Origin: Tetragenococcus halophilus | Lineage (GTDB): Bacteria; Bacillota; Bacilli; Lactobacillales; Enterococcaceae | NCBI RefSeq assembly: GCF_021474685.1 | Contig: NZ_JAKEIT010000007.1 | Coordinates: 1-64,000, forward strand | Reading direction: 5' to 3' | Length of the DNA: 64,000 bases | Shown here: one piece after another, positions 45,520 through 54,864 of the stretch | How positions within the stretch are numbered: position 1 is the first letter of the stretch | How the letters are laid out: the number at the start of each line of letters is the position of its first letter | The notes under the pieces: model-generated | What the model was told of the DNA's origin: nothing | Databases searched by the model: none | What the model saw: only the letters and a program-made list of their open reading frames with translations | Position numbers and translations under genes: made by a program

Positions 45520-46533
45520 TTGAATAATAACCAAATACGAGTAGGCATTATTGGATGTGGCGCAATGGGAAGAGAGCATGTGGAACGGTTAACCAATGTT
45601 ATTACTCAAACAAAAGTAACTGGTGTCTACGATTATATTGAAAAAACTGCACAAGATGTGGCAGAAGAATATAATGTTACAAGCTTTGCAAGTGGAGAAG
45701 AGTTGATTTATAGCGATGTTATTGACGCAGTTGTTATAGCTTCTGCTGATGAAACACATGCAGCTTATGTTATGGAATGTTTAAAACAAGATAAATATGT
45801 ATTTTGTGAGAAACCACTAGCTTTAACTGCCAAAGAGTGTGAAAAAATGATGGAAGTAGAAGCGAGTCAAGGTCATCGTTTGTTGCAAATGGGGTTTAAT
45901 CGTCGCTTTGATAAAGGTTATGTTGAAATGAAAAAAGCGATCGAAGATGGTGAAATCGGAGAGCCGTTAATGATCCATAGCGCACATCGCAATATTTCAC
46001 AGGCACCTGGCTTTGAAACGGATTATGCCATTACACGTGTAGCGATTCATGAAATCGATATTACGCGTTGGTTATTAGACGATGAGTATGATGAAGTTCA
46101 AGTATTGAAAGTAAAACAAAGTAAACGAACATCTGGAGATTGGTTAAATCCACAGTTAATTATGTTTAAAACAAAGTCAGGACAACGAGTTGATGTCGAA
46201 GTACAGACTGATGGGGCTTACGCTTATGATATCAAATGTCAAGTTGTGGGAGAAGATGGCACATTGGACTTGCCAGATCCTGCGGTAGTAACGAAAAGGA
46301 AAAACCAACAAGTTTCTTTTGGATTAAGTGATCATTGGGCTAGCCGCTTTGCTGACTCCTATAATGAAGAATTTATTGAATGGGCTCAAGCTATTTTGAA
46401 TGATCAGCTTGTCGGCGCAAGTACTTGGGATGGTTATGCCGCTTGTGTTGCATCAGACGCATTGATCAAGTCAAGAAAAACTGGAAATCCAGAAAAAGTG
46501 ACAATGATTGATAAGGCGGATATTTATAAATAA
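45520..46533 (+). CDS. Gfo/Idh/MocA oxidoreductase (inositol dehydrogenase-like)
   Basis: A 337-residue NAD-dependent oxidoreductase. The Rossmann motif VGIIGCGAMGREHVE, the FCEKPLALTAKECE Lys-Pro signature and the MGFNRRFDKGYVEMK substrate-domain start are like myo-inositol 2-dehydrogenase (IolG). The start is TTG 45520 after AGGAGGG. No other inositol gene is adjacent, so the actual polyol or sugar is uncertain. It is monocistronic with a shared terminator toward the convergent dehydrogenase gene. Confidence 0.85.
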   Translation: MNNNQIRVGIIGCGAMGREHVERLTNVITQTKVTGVYDYIEKTAQDVAEEYNVTSFASGEELIYSDVIDAVVIASADETHAAYVMECLKQDKYVFCEKPLALTAKECEKMMEVEASQGHRLLQMGFNRRFDKGYVEMKKAIEDGEIGEPLMIHSAHRNISQAPGFETDYAITRVAIHEIDITRWLLDDEYDEVQVLKVKQSKRTSGDWLNPQLIMFKTKSGQRVDVEVQTDGAYAYDIKCQVVGEDGTLDLPDPAVVTKRKNQQVSFGLSDHWASRFADSYNEEFIEWAQAILNDQLVGASTWDGYAACVASDALIKSRKTGNPEKVTMIDKADIYK

Positions 46534-46535
46534 CT

Positions 46536-46576
46536 AAAAAGAAGCTATTTCTCAATATAAGAAATAGCTTCTTTTT
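46536..46576. terminator. Bidirectional terminator
   Basis: A 17-bp perfect stem, AAAAAGAAGCTATTTCT (46536-46552) with AGAAATAGCTTCTTTTT (46560-46576), lies between convergent genes. Confidence 0.95.
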
Positions 46577-46584
46577 AGGTCAAA

Positions 46585-47580
46585 TTAGTTGACTCTATAC
46601 TTTGTGTCTCCTTTACGAATAACTTCTAGTGTTGCATCTAAAGCAATCCAAGTCATATTTTTTATGGAATCATCAGTATAATAAGCACAATGGTGGTAAT
46701 AATCGATTTTTGGATGAGCGAGTACTTGTTTTAAAACTTCGTCTTCAATAACTTGTTCTCTATGATCTCCAGGAACATAAGCAGCTTCGTTTTCATAAAC
46801 GTCCAAAGCAGCAGAAGCTAATTCGTTATTATTCAAAGCTTTAATCAGCGCTTTCGTATCAACCAAACTGCCACGGCCGGCATTAATTAAATGAGCATCA
46901 TTTTTCATTAACTGAAACATTTTTTCATCGAATAAATGATAATTATCTTTAAAAGCAGGCATATGAATTGAAATAATATCAGCTTGTTGTACTGCTTCTT
47001 CAATTGAAGAACTGTAAGTTAAGATGTTAGAAACATTATCTTTAGGGTAGGGATCATAACCTATAACATTTGCGCCAAAAGCTTTATAAAGCTTTGCTAC
47101 AGTTAAACCAATATTGCCTACACCTAAAATAGCAACGGTTTTATCTTTAATAATACGTCCTCGTAACTCAGGAATCCATCGAAAATCCTGCTCTGCTACT
47201 TTTTCATCTAAAAGATGAGATTTACGAATTAATTGTAGACCCAATAAAAGCGAAAATTCTGCAATTGACTCTGGTGAATAACTATGAGCGTTAGATACCA
47301 AAATATTATTTTTTGTTGCTTCTTCTAAATCAAAATTATCGAAGCCAGCTGTTCGTTGAGCGAGTTGTTTAATCCCTCTTTTTTTCAACTCTGGAAATAT
47401 TTTTGAATCAAAATCACCTACTTGAGCAATTGTGACGCCATCATATCCTTCTACTAAGTCAACATTATCTAATGTTAAAGATTCAGAAGAAGTTGTTACT
47501 TCCACATTATTTCTTTTTGACCATTCTTTTATAAAAGGCATTCTTTCTTCATTTACATCAAAACTAATAATTTTTGTCAT
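46585..47580 (-). CDS. D-lactate dehydrogenase-like D-2-hydroxyacid dehydrogenase
   Basis: A 331-residue NAD-dependent D-2-hydroxyacid dehydrogenase of the fermentative D-LDH/D-hydroxyisocaproate group. Visible are QRTAGFDNFDLEEA, the NAD motif AILGVGNIGLTVA, the catalytic Arg in NAGRGSLVDT and the Asp-containing ALDVYENE. The last His lies in YYHHCAYYTDDS, replacing the usual TPH pattern of other dehydrogenases. It is downstream of a PTS IIC gene, 18 bp apart on the same strand, so both are probably cotranscribed and controlled by the divergent IclR regulator. Confidence 0.88.
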   Translation of the reverse strand: MTKIISFDVNEERMPFIKEWSKRNNVEVTTSSESLTLDNVDLVEGYDGVTIAQVGDFDSKIFPELKKRGIKQLAQRTAGFDNFDLEEATKNNILVSNAHSYSPESIAEFSLLLGLQLIRKSHLLDEKVAEQDFRWIPELRGRIIKDKTVAILGVGNIGLTVAKLYKAFGANVIGYDPYPKDNVSNILTYSSSIEEAVQQADIISIHMPAFKDNYHLFDEKMFQLMKNDAHLINAGRGSLVDTKALIKALNNNELASAALDVYENEAAYVPGDHREQVIEDEVLKQVLAHPKIDYYHHCAYYTDDSIKNMTWIALDATLEVIRKGDTKYRVN

Positions 47581-47598
47581 AATAATTTTTCCTCCTAC

Positions 47599-48666
47599 TT
47601 ATTTCAAGTTAATTTTGTAATCTGAGACCTTTGTTACTTTAATCACATTTATGCATAACCAATGAGCAAATAAGCAAATTAATATAGGTATGATTAAATA
47701 GACCAAAAGTAGGATCAAAATATTAATAATTGCATTATACTCTAAATAATCATATGCAACAATTGGTCCTACTAAGCCAGCAAAGCCTAGTCCTGCCGAA
47801 GCTGGTGTCCCTTGAATATTAAGAATTGGTGCCAGTGCTCCCATAAAACCTGAAGTTAAAATAACAGGGATTGCAATTTTCAAATTAGCAAAGAAATTGG
47901 GCATGGTTGATTTAACACCGCCTAATATAATGGAAAGAGTAACACCAAATTCATTTTTGGCAAAAGCAGAGCCCATTGCCATAAAGACGACAACTGCTAC
48001 TAAGCCAAGGTTAGCTGCTCCTGAGGCAAATCCCGATAAAGAAATGGCCATAGCAATAGCTACAACTGAAATTGGAGTTAAGATCAATATAGCGAAAAGT
48101 ATTCCGATAATAATACTCATAATAATGGGTTGTAAGTCAGTAGCGCTTGCTACAACTTGTCCTAAAAATTCGGTAATATAAGAAACGTAAGGAAGTATAA
48201 ATACTCCTATAGCCCCAACACCGGCAGCAATAACGGTAGAATATGCAATAGTAGCAAGTGTAGCGAGTTTATCCCCGATTCTTAATACAATCCATGTTGC
48301 AATGCCGGCAATTAGCATTGCATTCACGGTGTCTCCAATACCTACAATGTGCCATGTGTCTTCAACTCTAATGACATTACCACTTGCAATAAAAGAAGCT
48401 CCTCCGACTGACATAAGTTGCATAGGATTTAAGTTAAATTGAAGACCTACACCTACACCTATTAGAACTGGCATTAAGAACTGAATTACCTGCACAATAC
48501 CTTCTAAGGTATTAAAACCTTCCCAGAGTGGGGTGAGATTAATAAATATTTCTCCAAAAATTGCATTAGGAATAACTGCTACAAGTATCCCGGCTGTTGC
48601 ACCGTTAATAACTTTCATTACAAATTGTGAAAAAGTATACTTTTTATTTTGCACTGAATTATCCAT
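47599..48666 (-). CDS. PTS IIC-like membrane permease (EIIC_2 family)
   Basis: A 355-residue polytopic membrane protein with about ten hydrophobic segments. It belongs to the PTS EIIC_2 (PF13303-type) group: VMKVINGATAGILVAVIPNA, QLMSVGGASFIASGN and LGFAGLVGP are characteristic. Such proteins occur without partner IIA/IIB genes, and their phosphorylation partners and substrates are unknown. It is the first gene of a two-gene operon with the D-LDH-like gene, divergent from an IclR regulator. Confidence 0.82.
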   Translation of the reverse strand: MDNSVQNKKYTFSQFVMKVINGATAGILVAVIPNAIFGEIFINLTPLWEGFNTLEGIVQVIQFLMPVLIGVGVGLQFNLNPMQLMSVGGASFIASGNVIRVEDTWHIVGIGDTVNAMLIAGIATWIVLRIGDKLATLATIAYSTVIAAGVGAIGVFILPYVSYITEFLGQVVASATDLQPIIMSIIIGILFAILILTPISVVAIAMAISLSGFASGAANLGLVAVVVFMAMGSAFAKNEFGVTLSIILGGVKSTMPNFFANLKIAIPVILTSGFMGALAPILNIQGTPASAGLGFAGLVGPIVAYDYLEYNAIINILILLLVYLIIPILICLFAHWLCINVIKVTKVSDYKINLK

Positions 48667-48741
48667 ATTTTCTCCTTTTCAATTATTATTTTATTTAAAA
48701 ACACCTATATAACTGCATTTTTAATTCTTTTATATATTTTC

Positions 48742-48753
48742 GGAACGCGTTCT
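48742..48753. promoter_or_regulatory. Candidate IclR operator
   Basis: GGAACGCGTTCT contains the perfect 10-bp palindrome GAACGCGTTC in the intergenic space between the divergent PTS IIC and IclR genes, about 75 bp from the former and 110 bp from the latter. IclR-family proteins bind short palindromes of this kind. Confidence 0.6.
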
Positions 48754-48864
48754 ACTTTAAGAATACAAGAAAAAGAAATAAAAAACAAGATACTTTGTTA
48801 AAAAAAACACAATTTTCTTCTTTTACTATTTCATGATAAGATAAGAGAAAAATTGGAGGATAAG

Positions 48865-49632
48865 ATGGAGAAAAATCCAGTAATTAGTAATATTGTTGAT
48901 GCGTTTAAAGTGTTGGATTTAATTAATAAAAAAGCTGAACTAGGAATTACTTCGATAGCTAAAGAGTTAAATTTACCCAAATCTAGAGTATTTCGGATTG
49001 TAAAATCTTTGGAAGAAGTTAAAGCTGTTAAACAAAATGAAAATACAAATTATGTTTTAGACTATCAACTTTTAAAATATGCAAATGGAATAAATAATAA
49101 CAACCAAATTAGCTCGATCGCCGAATCTTATATGAAAAAAGCTGTAGCTTTAACTGGAGAAAGTGTGAACTTAGGAATGCAGTATGGACAAAACTTACTT
49201 TTTTTAAAGAGAATACACGGTGATTTTTATCGCCTACAGGCAACTCTTGCACCTATTGGAGATTTATATACTTCAGGAGCTGGCAAGTTATTTTTGTCTC
49301 AATGGGAAGATAAGCAACTTCAAAATTATTTTAATGGATTGCCTACTAGAACAGTTAATACGGTTAATACTTATGATGGATTTAAAAATCAGCAAAAAAG
49401 TATTCTAGAAACAAACATTTCGATGGATGAAGAAGAATATGAATACGGATTAAGCTGCATTGCTGCTCCGATTTTGGATAAAAATAAAACAATTATTTAT
49501 GCTGTGAGTATTTCTGGTCCAACAAGCCGGTTGAAACATAAAGGAATGAAATTTATCACAAATGCACTGCAAGAATGTGCTCAGTCAATACAAGAAGAAC
49601 TTATAGATCTTGATTTTCAACTTAATATTTAA
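48865..49632 (+). CDS. IclR-family transcriptional regulator
   Basis: A 255-residue IclR-type regulator: an N-terminal winged HTH (GITSIAKELNLPKSRVFRIV) and a C-terminal GAF-like effector domain (GAGKLFLSQW, EYEYGLSCIAAPI). The start is ATG 48865, five nt after GGAGGA; a TTG four codons earlier overlaps the site. It is divergent from the PTS IIC/D-LDH-like operon and likely regulates it through the palindrome in between. The effector is unknown. Confidence 0.88.
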   Translation: MEKNPVISNIVDAFKVLDLINKKAELGITSIAKELNLPKSRVFRIVKSLEEVKAVKQNENTNYVLDYQLLKYANGINNNNQISSIAESYMKKAVALTGESVNLGMQYGQNLLFLKRIHGDFYRLQATLAPIGDLYTSGAGKLFLSQWEDKQLQNYFNGLPTRTVNTVNTYDGFKNQQKSILETNISMDEEEYEYGLSCIAAPILDKNKTIIYAVSISGPTSRLKHKGMKFITNALQECAQSIQEELIDLDFQLNI

Positions 49633-49749
49633 TGAAAAAAGTTAACTACAAAGATAGTTAGTATTTTTAAACTAACGTACAAAAAAATTTATCATATAGA
49701 ATAAATTAATGCTATGATGTAACCGTAAACAAAAAAAGGAGGTCACAAG

Positions 49750-50436
49750 ATGACAGTAGATCTAACTGTTGAACAACTCGCAAATAAAATTGATCATACC
49801 TTGTTAAAGGCGGACGCTCAAGAAGCTGACTTTCAAAAATTATGTCAGGAAGCAAAAGATTATGGATTTAAAATGGTGGCCATTAATTCCTATCCTGTTG
49901 TGTTATGTAAAAAACTATTAAAAGGAAGTAAGGTACATGTAGGTGCTGCAATCGGCTTTCCTTTAGGGCAAACAATCATTGAATCAAAAGCTTTTGAAAC
50001 AAAAGAATCGATTGAAAATGGTGCGGATGAAATTGATTACGTTATCAATATATCAAAATTAAAAGATGGCGACACAGAATATATAAAAAAAGAGATGCAA
50101 ACAATTGTAGATATCTGTAAAAAGGAAGATATTCTTTCAAAAGTTATTTTAGAAACTTGCTATTTATCAGATGATGAAAAGAAAAAAGTTTGTGAAATAG
50201 CTAAAGAAGTTCAACCAGACTTTGTTAAAACGACAACAGGCTTTGGTTCAGCTGGAGCAACTGTTGCTGATGTTAAATTAATGAAGGAAGTAGTTGGTGA
50301 TAAAGTAAAAGTTAAAGCTGCTGGTGGTATTCGTGACTTGAAAACTACTAAAGCTATGCTTGAAGCAGGAGCCGATCGTTTAGGCATGAGTTCAAGTGTT
50401 AAAGTGATTGAAGAATATCGGTTAGAACAAAGTTAA
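49750..50436 (+). CDS. deoC: Deoxyribose-phosphate aldolase
   Basis: A 228-residue class I aldolase that splits 2-deoxyribose 5-phosphate into acetaldehyde and glyceraldehyde 3-phosphate. The Schiff-base Lys160 is in DFVKTTTGFGSAGAT. The other active-site parts are KVILETCYL and VKAAGGIRDLKTTKAM. AAAGGAGG precedes ATG 49750. No other nucleoside-catabolic gene (deoB, pdp) is adjacent; the zinc dehydrogenase gene follows after 46 bp, so the pair may be cotranscribed, and a role with another sugar phosphate is possible. Confidence 0.94.
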   Translation: MTVDLTVEQLANKIDHTLLKADAQEADFQKLCQEAKDYGFKMVAINSYPVVLCKKLLKGSKVHVGAAIGFPLGQTIIESKAFETKESIENGADEIDYVINISKLKDGDTEYIKKEMQTIVDICKKEDILSKVILETCYLSDDEKKKVCEIAKEVQPDFVKTTTGFGSAGATVADVKLMKEVVGDKVKVKAAGGIRDLKTTKAMLEAGADRLGMSSSVKVIEEYRLEQS

Positions 50437-50482
50437 TTCCTATGAGAAGGTTGAAAGTTTAAAAAACGTGAGGAGGTAGGAA

Positions 50483-51526
50483 ATGCGAGCAGTGCAACTT
50501 TACGGAAAAGAAGATATGCGGGTAGATAATATAGAAAAACCACAGATTAATGAAAATGAAATTTTGCTCAAAATAAAAGCTGCTTCTCTTTGTGGTACTG
50601 ACGTGCGCATGTATAAAAACGGAGCTGCGGGCGTAGATGAGCACCATCCATTAACATTGGGGCACGAAATTTCAGGAATCATTGAAGAAGTGGGGAATCA
50701 TATTACTTCTTATAAAATAGGACAGCGAGTTTCGGTGGCGCCCAATATCGGTTGTGGTAACTGTGATCAATGTGTTAGCGGCAACACTCATTTATGTGCC
50801 AACTATCGAGCTTTTGGTATTCATTTAGCGGGCGGTTTTGCTGAGTACTTAAAAATCCCTGAAAAAGCGATCCAACAAGGAAATATTACGCTTTTAGCTA
50901 ATAATACTTTTTTTGAACAAGCGGCCTTAATTGAACCTTTTAGTTGCGTGTTTAATGGGCAAGAGATCGCTGGCGTTTTTCCTGGAGATACGGTTTTGAT
51001 CATTGGTGGTGGTCCTATTGGCATTATGCATGCGATGTTAGCTTTTAGTAAAGGAGCCGGCCAGGTTATTTTAACCGATCACCATGAAAGTCGCATGGAA
51101 GTCGCTAAAAGGATTTTACCGCAATTAACAACTTTATCAGGTGGAGATTTAGCGGATAAAATCGCTGAAAAGACGCAAGGAAAAGGAGTAGACCTTTGTA
51201 TTGTCGCAGCTCCTTCTCCGCAAGCACAGACAGAAAGCATACATTATATGGCAAAAAACGGTCGTTTACTTTTCTTTGGTGGTCTACCTAAAGATCGCGA
51301 GAATGTAGCTCTAAATACCAATATTTTGCATTATAAACAATTACGGATTTTTGGTTGTACTAGAGCAAGCTTATCTTCTTATCGCACTTCTGAAAAAATG
51401 ATCGCTAGTGGACAGATCCCCATTGAACGATTGATTACCAATAAATACCCAATAGAAGAATTCAATCAAGCACTAGAAAATGCTGAAAAGTCGATTGGCT
51501 TGAAGAACGTAATTACTTTTGATTAA
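50483..51526 (+). CDS. Zinc-dependent alcohol/polyol dehydrogenase
   Basis: A 347-residue medium-chain dehydrogenase of the sorbitol/threonine dehydrogenase group. Catalytic zinc ligands are Cys37 (SLCGTD), His61 and Glu62 (GHEISG). The structural zinc site is GCGNCDQCVSGNTHLC. The NAD fold shows IIGGGPIGIMHAM. GAGGAGG precedes ATG 50483. The neighbouring tagatose-type PTS cluster makes a polyol phosphate 5-dehydrogenase role (as GatD for galactitol 1-phosphate) attractive, but this is not proven by sequence. Confidence 0.85.
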   Translation: MRAVQLYGKEDMRVDNIEKPQINENEILLKIKAASLCGTDVRMYKNGAAGVDEHHPLTLGHEISGIIEEVGNHITSYKIGQRVSVAPNIGCGNCDQCVSGNTHLCANYRAFGIHLAGGFAEYLKIPEKAIQQGNITLLANNTFFEQAALIEPFSCVFNGQEIAGVFPGDTVLIIGGGPIGIMHAMLAFSKGAGQVILTDHHESRMEVAKRILPQLTTLSGGDLADKIAEKTQGKGVDLCIVAAPSPQAQTESIHYMAKNGRLLFFGGLPKDRENVALNTNILHYKQLRIFGCTRASLSSYRTSEKMIASGQIPIERLITNKYPIEEFNQALENAEKSIGLKNVITFD

Positions 51527-51540
51527 TATAATAAAAAATT

Positions 51541-51590
51541 CCATTGAAAGTTGAGAGCCTTCCTAATCACAATTTTCAATGGCTTTTTTA
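51541..51590. terminator. Bidirectional terminator
   Basis: CCATTGAAAGTTG (51541-51553) pairs with CAATTTTCAATGG (51570-51582) and is followed by a T-run. It separates the dehydrogenase from the convergent RpiR gene, whose stop it touches. Confidence 0.88.
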
Positions 51591-52337
51591 ACTTTCAGAA
51601 GTTCGCAACGCATACGAATCCAACAATACTCTAGCTAAAATAGATAAAGGCAATCTTGAGCGTACTTCATAATCCGGGAAAAAAGAGCCTGCTGATTTGA
51701 ATCCTACAAAAGGTATTTCAATCAAAGATATCAAGGTTGAATAACGGCTGGCAGTGATTAGTATCGTTCCAATCTCTAGCTGGTAACAATTTTTGGCTGC
51801 TGTAACTAACTCTTTAGTTTCTCCATTAAGAGAAATAAAAATCACGACGTCGTCTTTGGTTAATTTTTTACTCATCGTTTTTATGATTTCCGGATCTGCA
51901 TGTAGTTCACAGTATTTTCCTGTGAGTTGGAATTTTACCATCATTTCTTGAGCGGTCATTTCTGAAAAACCACGGGCAAAAATAATGACTCTTTTTGCCG
52001 CCTTAATCCTTTGAATCGCATCTTCGATATTCCCTGTTTCAATCATGTTAATGGTTCGTGTTACTTCTTGTTCATTTTTTAAAATAGCAGAACGGATTCC
52101 TTGATCCACTCTATCTAAAGAAGAAAAATTAATATCTTTATAAGACATTTCTTTTAAATGATGCTTAAAGGCTGTGAACCCTTCATAGCCTTTTTTCTTC
52201 ATGGTACGAACAATCGTGGCAGTTGAAACATTGGCTAATTCACTTAATTTGACGATGGAATAACTTGGAATATTTTGTATATTTTCTTGGATAAAATCCC
52301 AAACATATTGTTCTGAGTCGCTTAATTTATTTTCCAT
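51588..52337 (-). CDS. RpiR-family regulator of the tagatose-type cluster
   Basis: A 249-residue RpiR/MurR-type regulator with an N-terminal HTH (KLSELANVSTATIVRTMKKK, about residues 29-48) and a C-terminal SIS domain (VIIFARGFSEMTAQEM, FISLNGETKELV) that senses a phosphosugar. It is divergent from the kinase-PTS-aldolase operon, so it probably controls that operon through the inverted repeat between them. Confidence 0.88.
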   Translation of the reverse strand: MENKLSDSEQYVWDFIQENIQNIPSYSIVKLSELANVSTATIVRTMKKKGYEGFTAFKHHLKEMSYKDINFSSLDRVDQGIRSAILKNEQEVTRTINMIETGNIEDAIQRIKAAKRVIIFARGFSEMTAQEMMVKFQLTGKYCELHADPEIIKTMSKKLTKDDVVIFISLNGETKELVTAAKNCYQLEIGTILITASRYSTLISLIEIPFVGFKSAGSFFPDYEVRSRLPLSILARVLLDSYALRTSES

Positions 52338-52391
52338 GAATGGACACGCTCCTTATGTTCTTATCATAATATGAAGTACTTGTTCAGTCTA

Positions 52392-52443
52392 TTGAAAATA
52401 AGAAATATTGTAAAGGTTTTCTTTCAAACGGTCTTATTTTGAA
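52392..52443. promoter_or_regulatory. Candidate RpiR operator (inverted repeat)
   Basis: TTGAAAATAAGA (52392-52403) and TCTTATTTTGAA (52432-52443) are inverted with one mismatch, 28 bp apart, in the divergent promoter region. Confidence 0.5.
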
Positions 52444-52494
52444 CACATTTACATAAATAGATGCTGCATAATAAAAATCAAGGAGGAAGTGGTC

Positions 52495-53421
52495 ATGGCA
52501 TTTTATACGTGTACTTTAAATTTAGCGATCGATTTATTTATTGAAACAGATGAACTTAAACCCTTTGTAGTCAATCGCACAAAAGATGATGATATTCAAG
52601 CAAATGGAAAAGGAGTGAATGTCTCTCTTATCTTAAAAATGTTGGGGATCGACAGTACAGCGCTGGGTTTTCAAGCTGGCTTTACGGGAAATTATATTGA
52701 AGACTTTTTACAAGAAAAGCAGATCAATGCTGATTTTGTTGAAGTTCCGGGTTTTACTCGTATCAATGTTTTTACGCAAGTAAACCAGACAAAAGAAGAA
52801 TATAAGTTAGTCAATAAAGGACCAAGGATTTCTAAAGAAGCTATTCAAAAATTATTGGATCAAATCCGTAATTTACAAGCAGGAGATTATTTGTGCGTTT
52901 CCGGAAGTTTTCCTCAGGGTGTTTCTTCCTCAGTTTTAGTGGATATTGCCAAGGTCTGTTATGAAAGAAAAGTTCATTTAATTATTGATAGTAGTTATTT
53001 AGACGTGATGGATTGTTTAACATATCAACCATTTTTGTTAAAGCCCAATGAAGAAGAATTAGCTTTATGGTTTGGCAAAAAGATTGAAACACAAGAAGAT
53101 TATATTTTTTATGGCAAAGAATTATTAAAACAAGGCGCAGAAAACGTCTTAATTTCTTTAGGTAGCGAAGGCGCGATTTTGTTAAATAAAGAAGGCGTTT
53201 TTGGCGGAAATACGCCGGAAGGAAAAGTTGTAAATACTGCTTGTTCAGGGGATACACTATTAGGAACATTTTTGGCAGGAATTTTAAAAGAAAAAACAAT
53301 CGAAGATAACTTAAAACTTAGTTTAGCAGCTGGTAGTTCTACAGCTTTTCGTAAAGGTTTAACGGATTTTTCGGATGTTGATGACTTACAAAGACAAATT
53401 ACTATTCAAAAAGAGGAGTGA
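52495..53421 (+). CDS. PfkB-family 1-phosphofructokinase/tagatose-phosphate kinase
   Basis: A 308-residue PfkB-family kinase of the LacC/FruK group. ANGKGVNVSLILKMLG is the N-terminal substrate motif, and NTACSGDTLLGTFLAG holds the catalytic Asp and anion hole. It would phosphorylate tagatose 1-phosphate (or fructose 1-phosphate/tagatose 6-phosphate) to the 1,6-bisphosphate for the LacD aldolase downstream. The start is ATG 52495, 8 nt after AAGGAGGAA; a GTG two codons earlier is less well spaced. First gene of the tagatose-type operon. Confidence 0.88.
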   Translation: MAFYTCTLNLAIDLFIETDELKPFVVNRTKDDDIQANGKGVNVSLILKMLGIDSTALGFQAGFTGNYIEDFLQEKQINADFVEVPGFTRINVFTQVNQTKEEYKLVNKGPRISKEAIQKLLDQIRNLQAGDYLCVSGSFPQGVSSSVLVDIAKVCYERKVHLIIDSSYLDVMDCLTYQPFLLKPNEEELALWFGKKIETQEDYIFYGKELLKQGAENVLISLGSEGAILLNKEGVFGGNTPEGKVVNTACSGDTLLGTFLAGILKEKTIEDNLKLSLAAGSSTAFRKGLTDFSDVDDLQRQITIQKEE

Positions 53422-53427
53422 TTTTTT

Positions 53428-54864
53428 ATGGCAAAATACCAAATTGTTGGCGCAACAGGTTGTCCTACCGGTATTGCACATACTTATATGGCACAAGAAG
53501 CTTTACAACAAGCAGCCGAAAATAAAGATGTAACGATTAAAATAGAAACTCATGGACAAGTTGGTATTGAAAATGAACTGACTGCACAAGAAATTGCAGA
53601 TGCTGATGCTGTTATTATTGCGGCAGATAAAGATGTACAAAAAGAACGTTTCGCTGGAAAAAGAGTGATCAATGTTGCTGTGGGTAGAGGGATCAAGGAA
53701 GCCGATCAGTTAATTGATGATGCATTAGCAGGTAAAGGTGAAGTATTAGAAAGAGAAAATACGCAAGAAGCACAAGATGAGTCTGCAAAAGAACAAGAGG
53801 AAACAAAACAAAAAAATAGTATTGGTCGCGATATCTATAATAATTTGATGAATGGTGTTTCGCATATGCTACCATTTGTCGTTGCTGGCGGTATTTTAAT
53901 GGCCGTTTCTTTTGCAGTATGGGGCGTCTATTCTGCGGAACCGGACAGTTCGCAATATAATGAAACCGCAGCAATGATTAAAGGTATCGGCGATATGTCG
54001 ATGGGCTTAATGGTCCCTGTCTTATCTGCTTATATAGCTGAAGGAATTGCGCAACGTCCTGGTTTGGCTGTCGGTTTTGTCGGTGGTTTAATTGCTGATG
54101 ATGGCGGGACTGGATTTTTAGGTGGTATCTTGTCTGGTTTTCTAGCAGGTTATTTCATGCTGGCTTTGAAAAAGTTATTTGCTAAAATGCCTAAGTCACT
54201 AGACGGCTTAAAAGCAATTTTCCTTTATCCCGTCATTGGTGTTGCCGTTGTTGGCGTGATTATGTGGCTTTTAAGTGGACCGATGGAAGCAATCAATCAA
54301 GGAATGATGGATTTTCTGGTTAACTTCGAAGGTTCGAATCCTTTAATTTTAGGAATCATTATCGGTTGTATGTCAGCCTTTGATATGGGTGGACCTCTTA
54401 ATAAAGCTGCTTATGTAACAGGGACATTTTTACTAGCACAAGGAAATAGTGGCTTTATGGCAGGGGTTTCCGCAGCATGTATCGCGCCACCACTCATTAC
54501 AGGTTTTGCGTCACTATTTTTCGGTAAATATTTTGAGAAAAATGATCGTAACGCTGGTTTTGTTAACTTTATTTTAGGATCCACACACATTACAGAAGGC
54601 GCGATTCCGTTTGCCACAAAAGATCCGCTGCGTAATATTCCGATTTTTATGCTAGGTTCTTCTATTGCGGCGGTATTGACTTATATGTTTAATGTCCAAG
54701 TACCAGCACCACATGGCGGCTTCTTAGTATTACCAGTCGTAACAGGAAAAGCTGCTTGGGTATTCTCCATTTTATTAGGTTCAATTATTGCAGGCCTATT
54801 ATTTGGCTATAAACAAAAAAAACTCGCAGAAAAAAATAAAACGATAGAAAGTGAGGCAGCATAA
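53428..54864 (+). CDS. PTS fructose-type IIBC
   Basis: A 478-residue fused IIB-IIC. Phosphorylated Cys12 lies in GATGCPTGIAHTYMAQ. An acidic/Gln-rich linker (about residues 105-130) precedes the IIC domain with about ten membrane segments; AFDMGGPLNKAAYVTG and ITEGAIPFATKDP are signature blocks. Placed between a 1-phosphokinase and a tagatose-bisphosphate aldolase, it most likely imports D-tagatose (or fructose) as the 1-phosphate. IIA overlaps its stop. Confidence 0.9.
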   Translation: MAKYQIVGATGCPTGIAHTYMAQEALQQAAENKDVTIKIETHGQVGIENELTAQEIADADAVIIAADKDVQKERFAGKRVINVAVGRGIKEADQLIDDALAGKGEVLERENTQEAQDESAKEQEETKQKNSIGRDIYNNLMNGVSHMLPFVVAGGILMAVSFAVWGVYSAEPDSSQYNETAAMIKGIGDMSMGLMVPVLSAYIAEGIAQRPGLAVGFVGGLIADDGGTGFLGGILSGFLAGYFMLALKKLFAKMPKSLDGLKAIFLYPVIGVAVVGVIMWLLSGPMEAINQGMMDFLVNFEGSNPLILGIIIGCMSAFDMGGPLNKAAYVTGTFLLAQGNSGFMAGVSAACIAPPLITGFASLFFGKYFEKNDRNAGFVNFILGSTHITEGAIPFATKDPLRNIPIFMLGSSIAAVLTYMFNVQVPAPHGGFLVLPVVTGKAAWVFSILLGSIIAGLLFGYKQKKLAEKNKTIESEAA

